Shown: positions 33,750 to 42,837 of the stretch, one piece after another
How the letters are laid out: each line of letters begins with the position of its first letter
Numbering within the stretch: the first letter of the stretch is position 1
Origin: Mesorhizobium helmanticense
Lineage (GTDB): Bacteria; Pseudomonadota; Alphaproteobacteria; Rhizobiales; Rhizobiaceae
Assembly: GCF_003034915.1 (NCBI RefSeq)
Contig: NZ_PZJX01000053.1
Location: 1-64,000, forward strand
DNA: 64,000 nucleotides
Direction of reading: 5' to 3'
The notes under the pieces: model-generated
What the model was told of the DNA's origin: nothing
The model's input: the letters and a program-made list of their open reading frames with translations, nothing else
Databases searched by the model: none
Made by a program: the position numbers and the translations under genes

Positions 33750-33862
33750 AGCATGATGCCGAAAAGTGTGAAGCGGTTTTCGGACGACATCATGCTCTAT
33801 CTCTTTGATTTAGAGCCGGATTCAGATTTCAGGTCGACTTGACCTGAAATCATCCGGCTCTA
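33747..33862. repeat. RIME-like two-hairpin element, copy 3 (forward orientation)
   Basis: About 116 bp bounded by CTAGAG and CTCTAG. First hairpin: AGAGCATGATG pairs with CATCATGCTCT; CCGAAAA pairs with TTTTCGG within it. Second hairpin: AGAGCCGGAT pairs with ATCCGGCTCT, and ATTTCAGGTC with GACCTGAAAT. It begins on the TAG stop of the DUF302 gene and ends 34 bases before the P-type ATPase gene. Confidence 0.88.
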
Positions 33863-33896
33863 GCGCCACACGGACCATCAAGTTGAGGGACATCGC

Positions 33897-35750
33897 ATGA
33901 ACGAGTCCACCCTGCGACGCGCATTGCTTGTCATTGCTATCTTGGGCCTCGCCATTGGCGTTGCAGTTTGGCGAACAGGGTTCGGGTCGCTCGAGGCCGG
34001 CACGATCTGGACGGCAGCAACCTTGCCCGTTGTAGTGGCTCTCGCCATTTCGATATTGCGCGATTTCTGGATCGGCCGCTTCGGCGTCGACGCCATCGCA
34101 CTGGTATCGATGTCCGCGGCACTGCTGCTTGGCCAATCGCTGGCCGCAATAGTCGTCGCGATCATGTATGCCGGCGGCACGGTGCTTGAGGATTTCGCCC
34201 GCGGGCGCGCGGAACGGAGCCTCAAGGCATTGACCGACCGGTCCCCGCGCGTTGCGCACCGGAAGTCGACACAAGGAACAGAAACCATCCCTGTCGAGGA
34301 CGTCAACGTCGGCGACCACCTGCTCGTGCGCGCTGGTGAGCTGCTGCCTGTCGACGGGATCTTGCTCGACGCTTCGGCCTCACTCGACGAGTCCGCGGTG
34401 ACTGGCGAACCTTTGCCGGAACGTCGCAGCGCCGGCGACCTGCTGCGCAGCGGCACCGTCAATGCGGGCGAGGCTTTCAGCATGCGGGCTTCTGCCCTAT
34501 CCGAACAAAGCACCTACGCGGCGATCGTTCGCATGGTTGCGGCGGCGCAGACGGCGAAAGCCCCCTTTATCCGGATGGCCGACCGTTTCGCCCTGTTCCT
34601 GCTCCCTGTCACTTTGCTGGTTTCCGGCATCGCCTGGTACGTCTCCGGCGATCCGATCAGAGCGCTCGCCGTCCTGGTGGTTGCGACACCTTGCCCGCTC
34701 ATCCTCGCCGCCCCCGTTGCTTTCATTGGCGGCGTGTCACGCGCCGCGCATGGCGGCATCCTGATGAAAGGCTCTGCGGCATTGGAGGCCCTTGCGCAGG
34801 CTCGGACCGCGATCTTCGACAAGACCGGCACCTTGACCATCGGCGGCGCCGAGCTGATTGAAATCGACGTGGCGCCCGGCCGCGACCCGGACGAGCTTCT
34901 GCGGCTGTTGGCATCGTTGGAACAGGCCTCGCACCATGTGCTCGCCGACTCGATCGCCCGAGCGGCGCGCGCCAGGCACCTGCTGCTCTCGCATCCGTGC
35001 GACGTTCGCGAGTACCGTGGGGCCGGCCTGAAGGGGCAGGTCGAGAACGTGTCGATCGCGGCGGGCTCGCGGCATCTCGTGCTCGCCCACAAACCGCTGC
35101 CGGCCTGGGCGAGAAGCGGCGAAGACCGCTACCGGGACGAGCCGGTGCTGAGGGTCTTTGTCGCGCTCGGCAAGCGCCTTGCCGGCGTTTTTACATTCGG
35201 GGATGCCTTGCAAGCGGACGCACGCGATACGTTGGACGAACTTCGGCAGGCAGGCATCCAGCGCGTCGTCATGCTTACAGGCGACGACAGCGTGGCAGCC
35301 AAGCGCATTTCCCGCTTGCTCGACCTCGATGTGATCGTCGCCAATGCCACCCCCGCCGAAAAGGTCGCGGCGGTCGAGGCCGAGAAAGCGCAGGCCCCCA
35401 CAATGATGGTCGGCGACGGTATCAACGATGCCCCTGCCCTCGCTGCCGCGACGGTCGGTGTTGCCATGGGTGCACGCGGTGCAACGGCCTCTTCGGAGGC
35501 GGCCGACGTCATCATACTGGCCGACAGATTGCAGCCGGTCGCCGACGCGGTGCGGATTGCCCAACGCACCCGCGCGATTGCCCTGCAGAGCATCATCGCC
35601 GGGCTCGCGCTCTCGGCCTTGGCGATGGTTGCCGCAGCCATGGGGCAGATCACGCCGGTGGCGGGCGCGTTGCTGCAGGAGGGGATCGACGTAGCGGTCA
35701 TCCTGAACGCGCTGCGTGCCCTTGGCGACGGACGTGTCGGGCGCGCATAG
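33897..35750 (+). CDS. heavy-metal P-type ATPase with TPCP membrane motif
   Basis: P1B-type ATPase of 617 residues. It lacks an N-terminal metal-binding HMA domain and has TPCPLILAAPVAF where copper pumps have CPC, the phosphorylation site DKTGTLTIGG, DSLDESAVTGE-like dephosphorylation segment (LDESAVTGEPLP) and GDGINDAPALAAA. The transported metal is not certain. Start ATG 33897 behind GAGGGA. trxC follows 26 bases later on the same strand. Confidence 0.9.
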   Translation: MNESTLRRALLVIAILGLAIGVAVWRTGFGSLEAGTIWTAATLPVVVALAISILRDFWIGRFGVDAIALVSMSAALLLGQSLAAIVVAIMYAGGTVLEDFARGRAERSLKALTDRSPRVAHRKSTQGTETIPVEDVNVGDHLLVRAGELLPVDGILLDASASLDESAVTGEPLPERRSAGDLLRSGTVNAGEAFSMRASALSEQSTYAAIVRMVAAAQTAKAPFIRMADRFALFLLPVTLLVSGIAWYVSGDPIRALAVLVVATPCPLILAAPVAFIGGVSRAAHGGILMKGSAALEALAQARTAIFDKTGTLTIGGAELIEIDVAPGRDPDELLRLLASLEQASHHVLADSIARAARARHLLLSHPCDVREYRGAGLKGQVENVSIAAGSRHLVLAHKPLPAWARSGEDRYRDEPVLRVFVALGKRLAGVFTFGDALQADARDTLDELRQAGIQRVVMLTGDDSVAAKRISRLLDLDVIVANATPAEKVAAVEAEKAQAPTMMVGDGINDAPALAAATVGVAMGARGATASSEAADVIILADRLQPVADAVRIAQRTRAIALQSIIAGLALSALAMVAAAMGQITPVAGALLQEGIDVAVILNALRALGDGRVGRA

Positions 35751-35776
35751 TAGACGACAGCAATCGGTGAATGGCC

Positions 35777-36226
35777 ATGGCACAGCAGGATCTGGTGGTT
35801 TGCAGCGAATGTGGCGGCGTCAACCGTCTGCCGCAGGCCCGCAATGCCTTGGAGGCAAAATGCGGGCGATGCGGGATCAAACTGTTTTCGGGACACCCGC
35901 AAGACGTCAACGCTGAGATTTTCGATCGTCAGATCACGCGCAGCAGCCTTCCCGTTGTAGTCGACATCTGGGCGCCCTGGTGCGGCCCCTGCAAGATGAT
36001 GGCGCCGGCGTACGAGGCTGCGGCCAACGAACTGGAGCCACATGTCCGCCTGATCAAGCTCAACTCCGACAAGGAACAGGCCGTTTCGGCAAGGTATGGC
36101 ATTCGCGGCATCCCAACGATGATCCTCTTCCATGGCGGGCGTGAAATTGCGCGCACCTCCGGCGCAATGACGGCGGGGCAGATCGTCAGATGGGTGCGCG
36201 ACCGTCTGCCAACTGTCGCCGCCTGA
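35777..36226 (+). CDS. trxC: thioredoxin TrxC (thioredoxin 2)
   Basis: Protein of 149 residues: an N-terminal zinc-binding part (CSECGGVNRL and CGRCG) and a thioredoxin domain with active site APWCGPCKMMAP and the cis-proline region GIRGIPTMILF. It reduces protein disulfides. ATG 35777 is preferred because GGTGA lies six bases before it; ATG 35771 is adjacent. It is probably cotranscribed with the metal ATPase. Confidence 0.93.
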   Translation: MAQQDLVVCSECGGVNRLPQARNALEAKCGRCGIKLFSGHPQDVNAEIFDRQITRSSLPVVVDIWAPWCGPCKMMAPAYEAAANELEPHVRLIKLNSDKEQAVSARYGIRGIPTMILFHGGREIARTSGAMTAGQIVRWVRDRLPTVAA

Positions 36227-36413
36227 GGATTTCAGTGTCACGAGCGTGACCGCGGATCTTGCCGTTTTCGCGCTTGGCGCGCTTCCGGTCGCCTGTCGCT
36301 CGCAGTATTTGCCGGTCCGGTCAGGTTTTGGCTACCGTCGCAACCTTGATCGCCGCCACCATGGGCATCTGCGCCCTCTTATTGCTCGGTCCTGGATAGA
36401 GCTCGAGCCTTCT

Positions 36414-36427
36414 TTGATGCGGATCAA
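36414..36427. promoter_or_regulatory. FNR-type box upstream of the 128-residue gene
   Basis: TTGAT-GCGG-ATCAA, perfect arms, centred about 57 bases before the ATG at 36477. Confidence 0.78.
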
Positions 36428-36476
36428 GGGCAAGGTCCCGCCACCGCTCTATGGAACGCCTTCAAAGGAGATCGCA

Positions 36477-36863
36477 ATGACCAGTTTGAAGGACCTCACC
36501 CCGAATTTCCGCAATGTCCGGCTGCTGCTCGCTCGCGAGAAGGGCCATCCCGAAGGTGACCGCGAAGAGGGCTATGATGTGCTGGCTCCATTGACCGGCG
36601 AAGGCCGGATCGATGCGGAGGAATGGAAGTCGCACAGGGCTTCCTGCCGCGTCCGCCGCTTTCGCACCGGCGAGGAGGATCTGATCGGAAGACTGAGGCG
36701 CAAACCCGGCGGACAATGGTATTTCGACTATGCCGAGGGCGACCGCGACGACGAAATCGGTTTCCATCTTGGCGACGAGCGCTTCGTGACAGGAGAATAT
36801 GTCTCGATCGCGCGGAATGGAGCCATGCACACCTACCACGTGGCGCGGGTCGAACGGCCTTAG
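36477..36863 (+). CDS. conserved hypothetical protein
   Basis: Protein of 128 residues (MTSLKDLTPNFRNVRLLLAR..., ending TYHVARVERP) rich in charged residues, with no signal peptide or membrane segment. It contains PGGQWYFDYAEGDRDDEIGFHLGDERF. I do not recognise a functional domain. ATG 36477 has AAAGGAG before it and an FNR box further up. The flavodoxin-fold gene follows 30 bases later, so the two are likely cotranscribed. Confidence 0.72.
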   Translation: MTSLKDLTPNFRNVRLLLAREKGHPEGDREEGYDVLAPLTGEGRIDAEEWKSHRASCRVRRFRTGEEDLIGRLRRKPGGQWYFDYAEGDRDDEIGFHLGDERFVTGEYVSIARNGAMHTYHVARVERP

Positions 36864-36893
36864 CGGCTGGCAGGCAGCATTGAGGAGAAAGCC

Positions 36894-37484
36894 ATGTCGC
36901 GGCGCATCCTTGTTGTGATCGGCCATCCCGACCCGTCCCCGGACCGGCTCTGCCGCGGTCTTGCCAATGCCTATGCCGAAGGCGCGGGGCAGTCCGGGCA
37001 TGCCGTCCGCCAGGTCGATCTGGCGGCGATTGATTTTCCGATGCTGCGGACAATGCAGGACTTCGAACACGGGGCAGTCCCGGACGGGTTGAAGGATGCA
37101 GCCGACGCGATCGTCTGGGCGGAACACATTGTCTTTGTCTTCCCGCTCTGGCTCGGCACCATGCCGGCCCTGCTCAAGGCATTTCTGGAGCAGGTCATGC
37201 GGCCGGGAACTGCCTTTGCCTACCCGGACAGCGCTGGGCGTTTGCCCAGGACATTGCTTCGCGGCCGCTCCGCGCGCGTCGTGGTGACGATGGGCATGCC
37301 GTCCTTTGTCTACCGGCTCTGGTTCCTCAGCCACGGCATTGCGGGCATGCGGCGGAGCGTTCTGCGTTTTGCCGGCATCAGTCCGGTGCGCGAGACCTTG
37401 TTCGGCATGGTTGCCGGCAGCAGTGACGCAACCCGCGCGAAATGGATCGCGCAGATGCGTAAACTCGGTCAGTTGGCCAGATAG
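36894..37484 (+). CDS. flavodoxin-fold NAD(P)H dehydrogenase (quinone) family
   Basis: Protein of 196 residues of the NQO1/KefF/MdaB flavodoxin-fold family: ILVVIGHPDPSPDRLCRGLANAYAEGA at the N-terminus, then IVFVFPLWLGTMPALLKAFLEQVMRPGTAF, the FMN-binding P-x-W region. It probably reduces quinones or related compounds with NAD(P)H. ATG 36894 follows GAGGAG. It is second in an FNR-box operon. Confidence 0.87.
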   Translation: MSRRILVVIGHPDPSPDRLCRGLANAYAEGAGQSGHAVRQVDLAAIDFPMLRTMQDFEHGAVPDGLKDAADAIVWAEHIVFVFPLWLGTMPALLKAFLEQVMRPGTAFAYPDSAGRLPRTLLRGRSARVVVTMGMPSFVYRLWFLSHGIAGMRRSVLRFAGISPVRETLFGMVAGSSDATRAKWIAQMRKLGQLAR

Positions 37485-37592
37485 CGTCCGTTGAGCGTTG
37501 TCAGGGGACCAGGACGGCTGCGCCGGTCAGTCTACGCACGAAGGAGCGGGCCTTGCCGGCATCTGCTTCGTCTGGCGGCCACTAGGTGGTTT

Positions 37593-37601
37593 CCCTTAGG
37601 G
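37593..37601. promoter_or_regulatory. palindrome upstream of fixK, FixJ-site candidate
   Basis: CCCTTAGGG is a perfect nine-base palindrome about 75 bases before the fixK start. FixJ sites in rhizobial fixK promoters often contain a TTAGG core, so this is a possible FixJ site; evidence is weak. Confidence 0.3.
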
Positions 37602-37671
37602 ACATAACCGAATTTCGCTGCCCTCGGAATTGCGCGACTTCTGTAGCCACGGATCAACCGGGAACGCAGCC

Positions 37672-38319
37672 ATGTACGCTCACACGACCTCCAAGATTGC
37701 ACTGCCGTCTCACCTCCAGCCGTCGAGCCTGTCGGCAGCTCTCGACAGCGTGCCGTTGCAGCCTGTCAGCTTCTTTTCCGCCGGGACCGAAATCTACGCC
37801 CAGGGCGAGAAGGCCGGCGCCTTCTATCAGATCGAGTTCGGCGCCGTACGCATCTACCGTCTACTCGCCGACGGCCGCAGGCAGATAAGTGCCTTCCACC
37901 TGGCCGGAGAGACATTCGGCTTCGAAGCCGACACCACCCACCATTTCTTCGCCGAGGCAATCAACGCGACTGGTGTTCGTGTTTTCCGATTGACCGCCGG
38001 TGCGGACATGTCCCGTCAACTCCTGCCCTTGGCGCTCAAGGGATTGACCAGAGCCCAGGAGCATCTCCTTGTTCTCGGCCGCCAGAATGCCATCGAACGC
38101 GTTGCTGCGTTCCTGGTCGATATGGTCGAGCGGCAGGGTGGGTTGCGGCAGGTCGAACTGCCGATGTCCCGTATGGACATCGGAGACTATCTCGGCCTCA
38201 CCATCGAGACCGTGTCGCGGGTCTTCACCCGCTTGAAGGACAACGGCGTCATTCGCCTGCTTAACCTGCGCAGCATCGAAATCCTCAAGCAGGACGTGTT
38301 GCAGGACATGGGCGAATAA
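37672..38319 (+). CDS. fixK: FixK, Crp/Fnr regulator without iron-sulfur cysteines
   Basis: Regulator of 215 residues, very close to Sinorhizobium FixK: AGTEIYAQGEKAGAFYQIEFGAVRIYRLLADGRRQISAFHLAGETFGFEADTTHHFFAEAI, and the helix-turn-helix MDIGDYLGLTIETVSRVFTRLK with the E-x2-SR residues that read TTGAT. It lacks the N-terminal cysteine cluster of FnrN, so it does not sense oxygen itself and is normally made under FixLJ. ATG 37672 is chosen from the family start; an upstream frame adds 14 residues. Confidence 0.92.
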   Translation: MYAHTTSKIALPSHLQPSSLSAALDSVPLQPVSFFSAGTEIYAQGEKAGAFYQIEFGAVRIYRLLADGRRQISAFHLAGETFGFEADTTHHFFAEAINATGVRVFRLTAGADMSRQLLPLALKGLTRAQEHLLVLGRQNAIERVAAFLVDMVERQGGLRQVELPMSRMDIGDYLGLTIETVSRVFTRLKDNGVIRLLNLRSIEILKQDVLQDMGE

Positions 38320-38378
38320 GCACGCCCTCCGAAGGCAGCGACGCTTCAGAACGGCCACAAGTCAGGGACCAGTCGACG

Positions 38379-38888
38379 ATGAACAACACACTTACCACGC
38401 ATACCGGGTTTCGTTTCGAAGTGCGTCGCGCACGCCCTGAAGATGAGCCGACCGTGGCCGAGTTCTTCACCCATGTGACACCGGAGGACCTGCGCTTTCG
38501 CTTTCTCGGCGGGGTGAAGGAGGTTTCCCATGAGCGGCTGGTGGCGATGACGCGTTCCGATGACGCCCATATCCATAATTTTCTTGCGTTCTCGACCGAC
38601 GGAATGCTGATCGCGGTGGCGACACTGGCATGCGATCCGGCCGACCGTGTGGGCGAGGTCGCGATCTGCATTCGCGCGGATCGCAAGCATTTGGGCGTCG
38701 GCTGGGAACTTCTCGCCCATATCGCAAACTATGCCGAAGGGATGGGACTTGAGACCATCGAGTCGATCGAGAACCGCGAAAACCGTTCGGCCATCGAACT
38801 CGAACGCGACATGGGGTTCACCGTCACGGCCTACCCCGACGACCCGACACTTGTTTTGGTTCGCCGGCGGCTCGGAAAACAGCTCTGA
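38379..38888 (+). CDS. GNAT family N-acetyltransferase
   Basis: Protein of 169 residues of the GNAT fold, similar to the C-terminal domain of PatZ-like proteins (FFTHVTPEDLRFRFLGGVKEVSHERL; ICIRADRKHLGVGWELLAHIANYAEGMGLETIESIENRENR). The substrate is unknown. It follows fixK by 59 bases on the same strand. A decayed, internally deleted copy is found at about 55976-56121. Confidence 0.85.
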   Translation: MNNTLTTHTGFRFEVRRARPEDEPTVAEFFTHVTPEDLRFRFLGGVKEVSHERLVAMTRSDDAHIHNFLAFSTDGMLIAVATLACDPADRVGEVAICIRADRKHLGVGWELLAHIANYAEGMGLETIESIENRENRSAIELERDMGFTVTAYPDDPTLVLVRRRLGKQL

Positions 38889-39105
38889 CCGCGGCAGTCA
38901 AGTGACACAGGCAAATCCCGGCTTCCGGTGACAGGACCGCGGAGGCGTTGTCCTGATGCTGGAACTGGCGATGTCTTCCGTTTCCGGCTGCAGCCAAGCC
39001 AGAAACGTGTGTCAACGCGCGTTGACCAAAGGCCGCTGCCATGGAGTTTTGCGCTCGCCGGTCGGTTGCTCCCGCCCGCGATCATATCGGCTTCCTGTGG
39101 GCTCG

Positions 39106-39624
39106 TCACCGCGTATGCCTGGCTGCAGGCCGCAGCATCCTGACCAGCACATCCGATTTCACGAAGAAATGCTGCCAAAGAGCAGCAGCCGCGTGAAGGC
39201 CGACGACGACAATGATGACCGGCTTCGCGAGTTCATGGATCTCCCCCATGGCTGCGAAGTCAAAGTACCAAGCCAGTGCCCCAGTAATCGGCATGCCGAA
39301 GATGAACAAATAGAGCAGGAAATGGGTTGTTGCAGCGATCCGCTTCAGCAGGACGCTCTCTTCGGGCGGCGCCGCCGGCACACCGCTCCGTAGCCTGGCC
39401 GCCAGTCGCCAGACCGCCAGCACCAAAACGGCCAGCCCGACATAGACATGGATGTTCGCATTGAACACGTCGTCGGCAGTCGGCGCGTTGCCGCGAGAGA
39501 ACGCGCGGTAGGCGGGCTTTATGTCCTCACCGATCACGAGCTGCAGGACGATTAGCGTCGCGATCGCCCAATGCAGCAGAATCTGCGTTGCGGTGTATCC
39601 GGCCGATTCGTTGGCAACAGTCAT
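39106..39624 (-). CDS. cytochrome b561 family membrane protein
   Basis: Protein of 172 residues with four membrane helices of the prokaryotic cytochrome b561 type. Histidines that may hold haem are seen in QILLHWAIATLIVLQ, NIHVYVGLAVLVLAV, ATTHFLLYLFIFGMPI and VVVGLHAAAALWQHFF. It would move electrons from quinol to acceptors. An upstream ATG at 39651 adds nine residues. It is divergent from the FMN-binding/ApbE module, with which it may form a membrane redox unit. Confidence 0.87.
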   Translation of the reverse strand: MTVANESAGYTATQILLHWAIATLIVLQLVIGEDIKPAYRAFSRGNAPTADDVFNANIHVYVGLAVLVLAVWRLAARLRSGVPAAPPEESVLLKRIAATTHFLLYLFIFGMPITGALAWYFDFAAMGEIHELAKPVIIVVVGLHAAAALWQHFFVKSDVLVRMLRPAARHTR

Positions 39625-39820
39625 AGGCAGCCACCTCGCTTTAGAGAGCATTCCTAACTTGCTGCTTATGAGACAATCTTGATCTAGGACAAATCAATTT
39701 ACAGTTCCCTCTTGAGCTAACTCGGCTGACAGCCAGTTGTCAGCTTGGTCGTGGGATATTGCATCCGAAGCGAACCAGATGGATCGCCTTTGCAAGGTTC
39801 AATGTGGAAACACAATTCCG

Positions 39821-40572
39821 ATGAAACAGATTGCCCTGTCGCTTTTCGTGATCGCCGCCTCTGGCGCTTACGTCTGGGTCCAAGCTGGGAACCCTCCAGC
39901 CGACGACGCCCTCGATTCCGCGCTCCCGGCAAATGCGGCGGTGGTGCCTGCCACGCAGCCGAACGTGGCGCCCCGCAGCGCCGCCTCACCCGCAATTCGC
40001 GCCCTGCCGGAGCCGATCGAAACACCGCGCAGAACCCAATTTCCTGTTGCCCGAGAGGTCACGGCCGGCATTGCGGCGCCGGGCGAGAAGCCAAGATTTC
40101 CGGAGACACCGGCGGCGATTCCGGCCGCATCACCGCATGAGGCTGCGCCGGTCGTCAGCGCATCCGCGCCACAAGCGGCGTCCTTCGCCGCGACTCCTGC
40201 CGTCTACATACCCATCCCGCAGCCGAGGCCAGCATACCCGAATGCGCCAGCACGCGTTATCCGAACGGGCATGAAGCTCGCGGCGCATGGCTACGCGGAT
40301 GGCGTCTACACTGGCCCCGCCGCCGATGCCTATTATGGCATCATCCAGATTCAGGCACTCGTGCAGGGCGGGCAACTGAGGGCGCTGAAAGTGCTGAAAT
40401 ACCCATCCGACCGCCGCACTTCCGTCAGCATCAACAGACAGGCGTGCCCCTGCTGCGCGACGAAGCGATCAGCGCCCAAAGTGCCAATGTCGACATAATT
40501 TCTGGTGCGACGCTCACCAGCCGGGCCTTCATCCAGTCGCTCGGCGGCGCGCTGAAGAAAGCGTCTTCGTAA
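39821..40572 (+). pseudogene. FMN-binding domain protein (RnfG/NqrC-like), interrupted by a frameshift
   Basis: Protein of about 250 residues: an N-terminal membrane anchor (MKQIALSLFVIAASGAYVWVQAG), a proline- and alanine-rich linker, and an FMN-binding domain (YADGVYTGPAADAYYGIIQIQALVQGGQLRALKVLKYPSDRRTS). The frame is broken near 40443, where one G appears to be missing: the first frame stops at 40498, while the shifted frame continues as VPLLRDEAISAQSANVDIISGATLTSRAF to a TAA at 40572. The SGAT motif, where FMN is attached through threonine, lies behind the break. It may be a sequencing error, a pseudogene or a recoding site. ApbE follows five bases later. Confidence 0.8.
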
Positions 40573-40576
40573 TTCC

Positions 40577-41320
40577 ATGCGCGCGACCCGGATTCTGATG
40601 GGGATGCCCATCACGGTTGATGTTGGTGGGACTTCGAACGGTGAACTGATCGACGTGGTCTTCGACTATTTCGAACACATCGACCGGCGCTTCAGCACAT
40701 ACCGGGCCGACAGCGAGATCACGTCCATCAATCGCGGCGACGTTCCCGTGAAAGACTGGAGCGGCGAAATGATGGAAGTGCTGGCTCTCGCCGAGCAGAC
40801 GAAAAACGAAACGGACGGATACTTCGATATTCGCAGGCCTGACGGTTCGCTCGATCCTTCCGGCATCGTCAAAGGTTGGGCAATCCGCAATGCAGCCGGT
40901 ATTATTCAACGGGCCGGCATCGGCGATTTCTTCATCGAGGCCGGGGGCGACATCCAGTCCAGCGGCAGGAACGCTTCAGGCCTCGACTGGAGCGTCGGCA
41001 TCCGCAATCCCTTCAACGCGGACGAGATCTTAAAGGTCGTCTATCCCCGAGGACGCGGTATGGCGACTTCCGGCACTTATGTCCGCGGCCAACACATCTA
41101 CAACCCGCATGGAATTGGCAGTCCAATCCAGGACATCGTCAGTCTGACCGTCATCGGCGACGATGTGCTTGAAGCCGATCGTTTCGCCACCGCAGCCTTC
41201 GCCATGGGTCGGGACGGCATTCTCTTCATCGAGCAGACACCAGGTCTGGAGGGGTATGTCGTCGACGCCAATGCCCGCGCCATATCCACAACCGGGTTCG
41301 GAGCCCTTTGCCTGCCATGA
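40577..41320 (+). CDS. apbE: ApbE family FAD:protein FMN transferase
   Basis: Protein of 247 residues of the ApbE family, which attaches FMN covalently to a threonine of RnfG/NqrC-type proteins using FAD and Mg2+. Family features are RATRILMGMPITVDV at the N-terminus, FSTYRADSEITSINRGD, LDPSGIVKGWAI, FFIEAGGDIQSSG and ATSGTYVRGQHIYNPHG. Its stop overlaps the start of the next gene (ATGA). Its obvious substrate is the FMN-binding protein just upstream. Confidence 0.92.
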   Translation: MRATRILMGMPITVDVGGTSNGELIDVVFDYFEHIDRRFSTYRADSEITSINRGDVPVKDWSGEMMEVLALAEQTKNETDGYFDIRRPDGSLDPSGIVKGWAIRNAAGIIQRAGIGDFFIEAGGDIQSSGRNASGLDWSVGIRNPFNADEILKVVYPRGRGMATSGTYVRGQHIYNPHGIGSPIQDIVSLTVIGDDVLEADRFATAAFAMGRDGILFIEQTPGLEGYVVDANARAISTTGFGALCLP

Positions 41321-42828
41321 TCAAAACCGTCGACCGATTCCTCGATCACCTGACCATGTACAGGCTGATCCTCTATTATCTGATGGCGCTGGTCGGCGCA
41401 GCGTTCGGGCTCGGCTCCGTCAAGCTGGTGCCACATGATCCTATTGCCCTCGCCTTCACGACAGCGCTGGTGCTGGCTGCCTGCTGGACCACCAACAAGG
41501 TGTTTGCGCGGATCTTTGCAGTCCCGGCCAACAACGAGTCCGTCTACATCACCGCGCTGATCCTGGCCCTCATCCTCGACCCGGTAGCCGTTACCGACCT
41601 CAAAGGGATCGCTGCGGTGGCATTCACGTCGGTCTGGGCGATCTCATCCAAATTCATTCTCGCCGTCGGCAGGAAGCACCTCTTCAATCCGGCGGCCTTG
41701 GGCGTGGCGTTGTCCGCGCTGTTGCTCGACCAACCTGCCACCTGGTGGGTCGGCGGCAACCTGCCGCTGCTTCCCCTTGTGCTCGCTGGCGGCATTCTCA
41801 TAGTCCGCAAGCTGCGCCGCCTCGACGTTGTCGCGACCTTCGTCATTGTGGCCCTGGCGACGGTCCTGGCAACGAGCGAGCCATCGCAATACGCAAGCGT
41901 GCTCACGGAAACCTTGCGTTCGTCACCTTTATTCTTCTTCGCCTTCGTGATGCTGACTGAGCCGCTGACGGCGCCCACGGCGCGATGGCCGCGCATCGCC
42001 TTCGCCGCCATCGTCGGTTTTCTGTTCGCTCCCAACATCCATATCGGCTCGTTCTATTTCACACCGGAACTGGCGCTGCTCGCAGGCAACCTGTTCGCCT
42101 ATGCAGCGGGACCCAAGGGACGCTTCGTGCTGACGCTCGAACGCATCGAACAATCGGCCGTCGATAGCTATGACTTCATCTTCAGGTCGCCGCGAAAGCT
42201 TGCCTTTCAGGCAGGCCAGTATCTGGAATGGACGCTCGGTCTCGACCGTGCCGACAATCGCGGCAACCGCCGCTATTTCACGATCGCCTCCGCGCCCACG
42301 GAGAAAACGGTCCGCCTCGGCGTCAAGTTCTATCCGCGATCGAGCGCCTTCAAGCGGGCACTGGGAACCATGACGCCAGGCAGTACGATCCATGCCTCCC
42401 AGCTGGCTGGTGACTTCATTCTGCCAGCCAACCCGGAAACCAAGATCGCTTTCCTGGCCGGGGGGATCGGCATCACGCCGTTCCGCTCGATGCTGCAATT
42501 TCTGCTCGACCGCAAAGAGCGGCGACCGATCGTCATTCTCTACGGAACCGAGGGGCAACAGGACATCGCCTATCGCAACGTACTTGGCGCCGCCAGGCGC
42601 GAACTCGGCATCCGGACGTTCCATGCCGTCGTACGAGGTGGCGAGCGTGGCCAGTATCCCGGCTACATCGACGAGCGCCTGGTGCGCCTGGCCATCCCCG
42701 ACTACCTGGAGCGGACCTTCTACATTTCCGGACCCCAGGCCATGGTCAAGGCGTTGCGCAAAAAGCTGCAGGCCATGGGTGTGCGTCGATCGAAGATAAA
42801 GGTCGACTATTTCCCAGGCTTTGCCTGA
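41317..42828 (+). CDS. NqrB/RnfD-like membrane domain fused to ferredoxin-reductase-type flavoprotein
   Basis: Protein of 503 residues. The first about 270 residues form eight or more membrane helices similar to NqrB/RnfD (GRKHLFNPAALGVALSALLL; FVMLTEPLTAPTARWPRIAFAAIVGFLFAP). The C-terminal 230 residues are an FAD/NAD(P) reductase domain: RRYFTIASAP for FAD, AFLAGGIGITPFRSM for NAD(P)H and YISGPQAMVKAL near the end. I see no clear SGAT motif, so covalent FMN in this subunit is not supported. It would pass electrons from NAD(P)H across the membrane to the FMN protein upstream. ATG 41317 overlaps the apbE stop. Confidence 0.88.
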   Translation: MIKTVDRFLDHLTMYRLILYYLMALVGAAFGLGSVKLVPHDPIALAFTTALVLAACWTTNKVFARIFAVPANNESVYITALILALILDPVAVTDLKGIAAVAFTSVWAISSKFILAVGRKHLFNPAALGVALSALLLDQPATWWVGGNLPLLPLVLAGGILIVRKLRRLDVVATFVIVALATVLATSEPSQYASVLTETLRSSPLFFFAFVMLTEPLTAPTARWPRIAFAAIVGFLFAPNIHIGSFYFTPELALLAGNLFAYAAGPKGRFVLTLERIEQSAVDSYDFIFRSPRKLAFQAGQYLEWTLGLDRADNRGNRRYFTIASAPTEKTVRLGVKFYPRSSAFKRALGTMTPGSTIHASQLAGDFILPANPETKIAFLAGGIGITPFRSMLQFLLDRKERRPIVILYGTEGQQDIAYRNVLGAARRELGIRTFHAVVRGGERGQYPGYIDERLVRLAIPDYLERTFYISGPQAMVKALRKKLQAMGVRRSKIKVDYFPGFA

Positions 42829-42837
42829 AGGGACAGG

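Noticed and set aside
33800..33815. TTTGATTTAGAGCC inside the RIME-like repeats as FNR half-sites
   Set aside because: The second arm is absent and the sequence is a constant part of the repeat linker in all copies.
38889..39105. Short frames on both strands between the acetyltransferase and cytochrome b561 genes
   Set aside because: None has a supported start or a recognisable sequence; treated as intergenic.
39679..39692. TTGATCTAGGACAA as an FNR box between cytochrome b561 and the FMN-binding gene
   Set aside because: Two mismatches in the right arm; too weak to call, although the position would be right.
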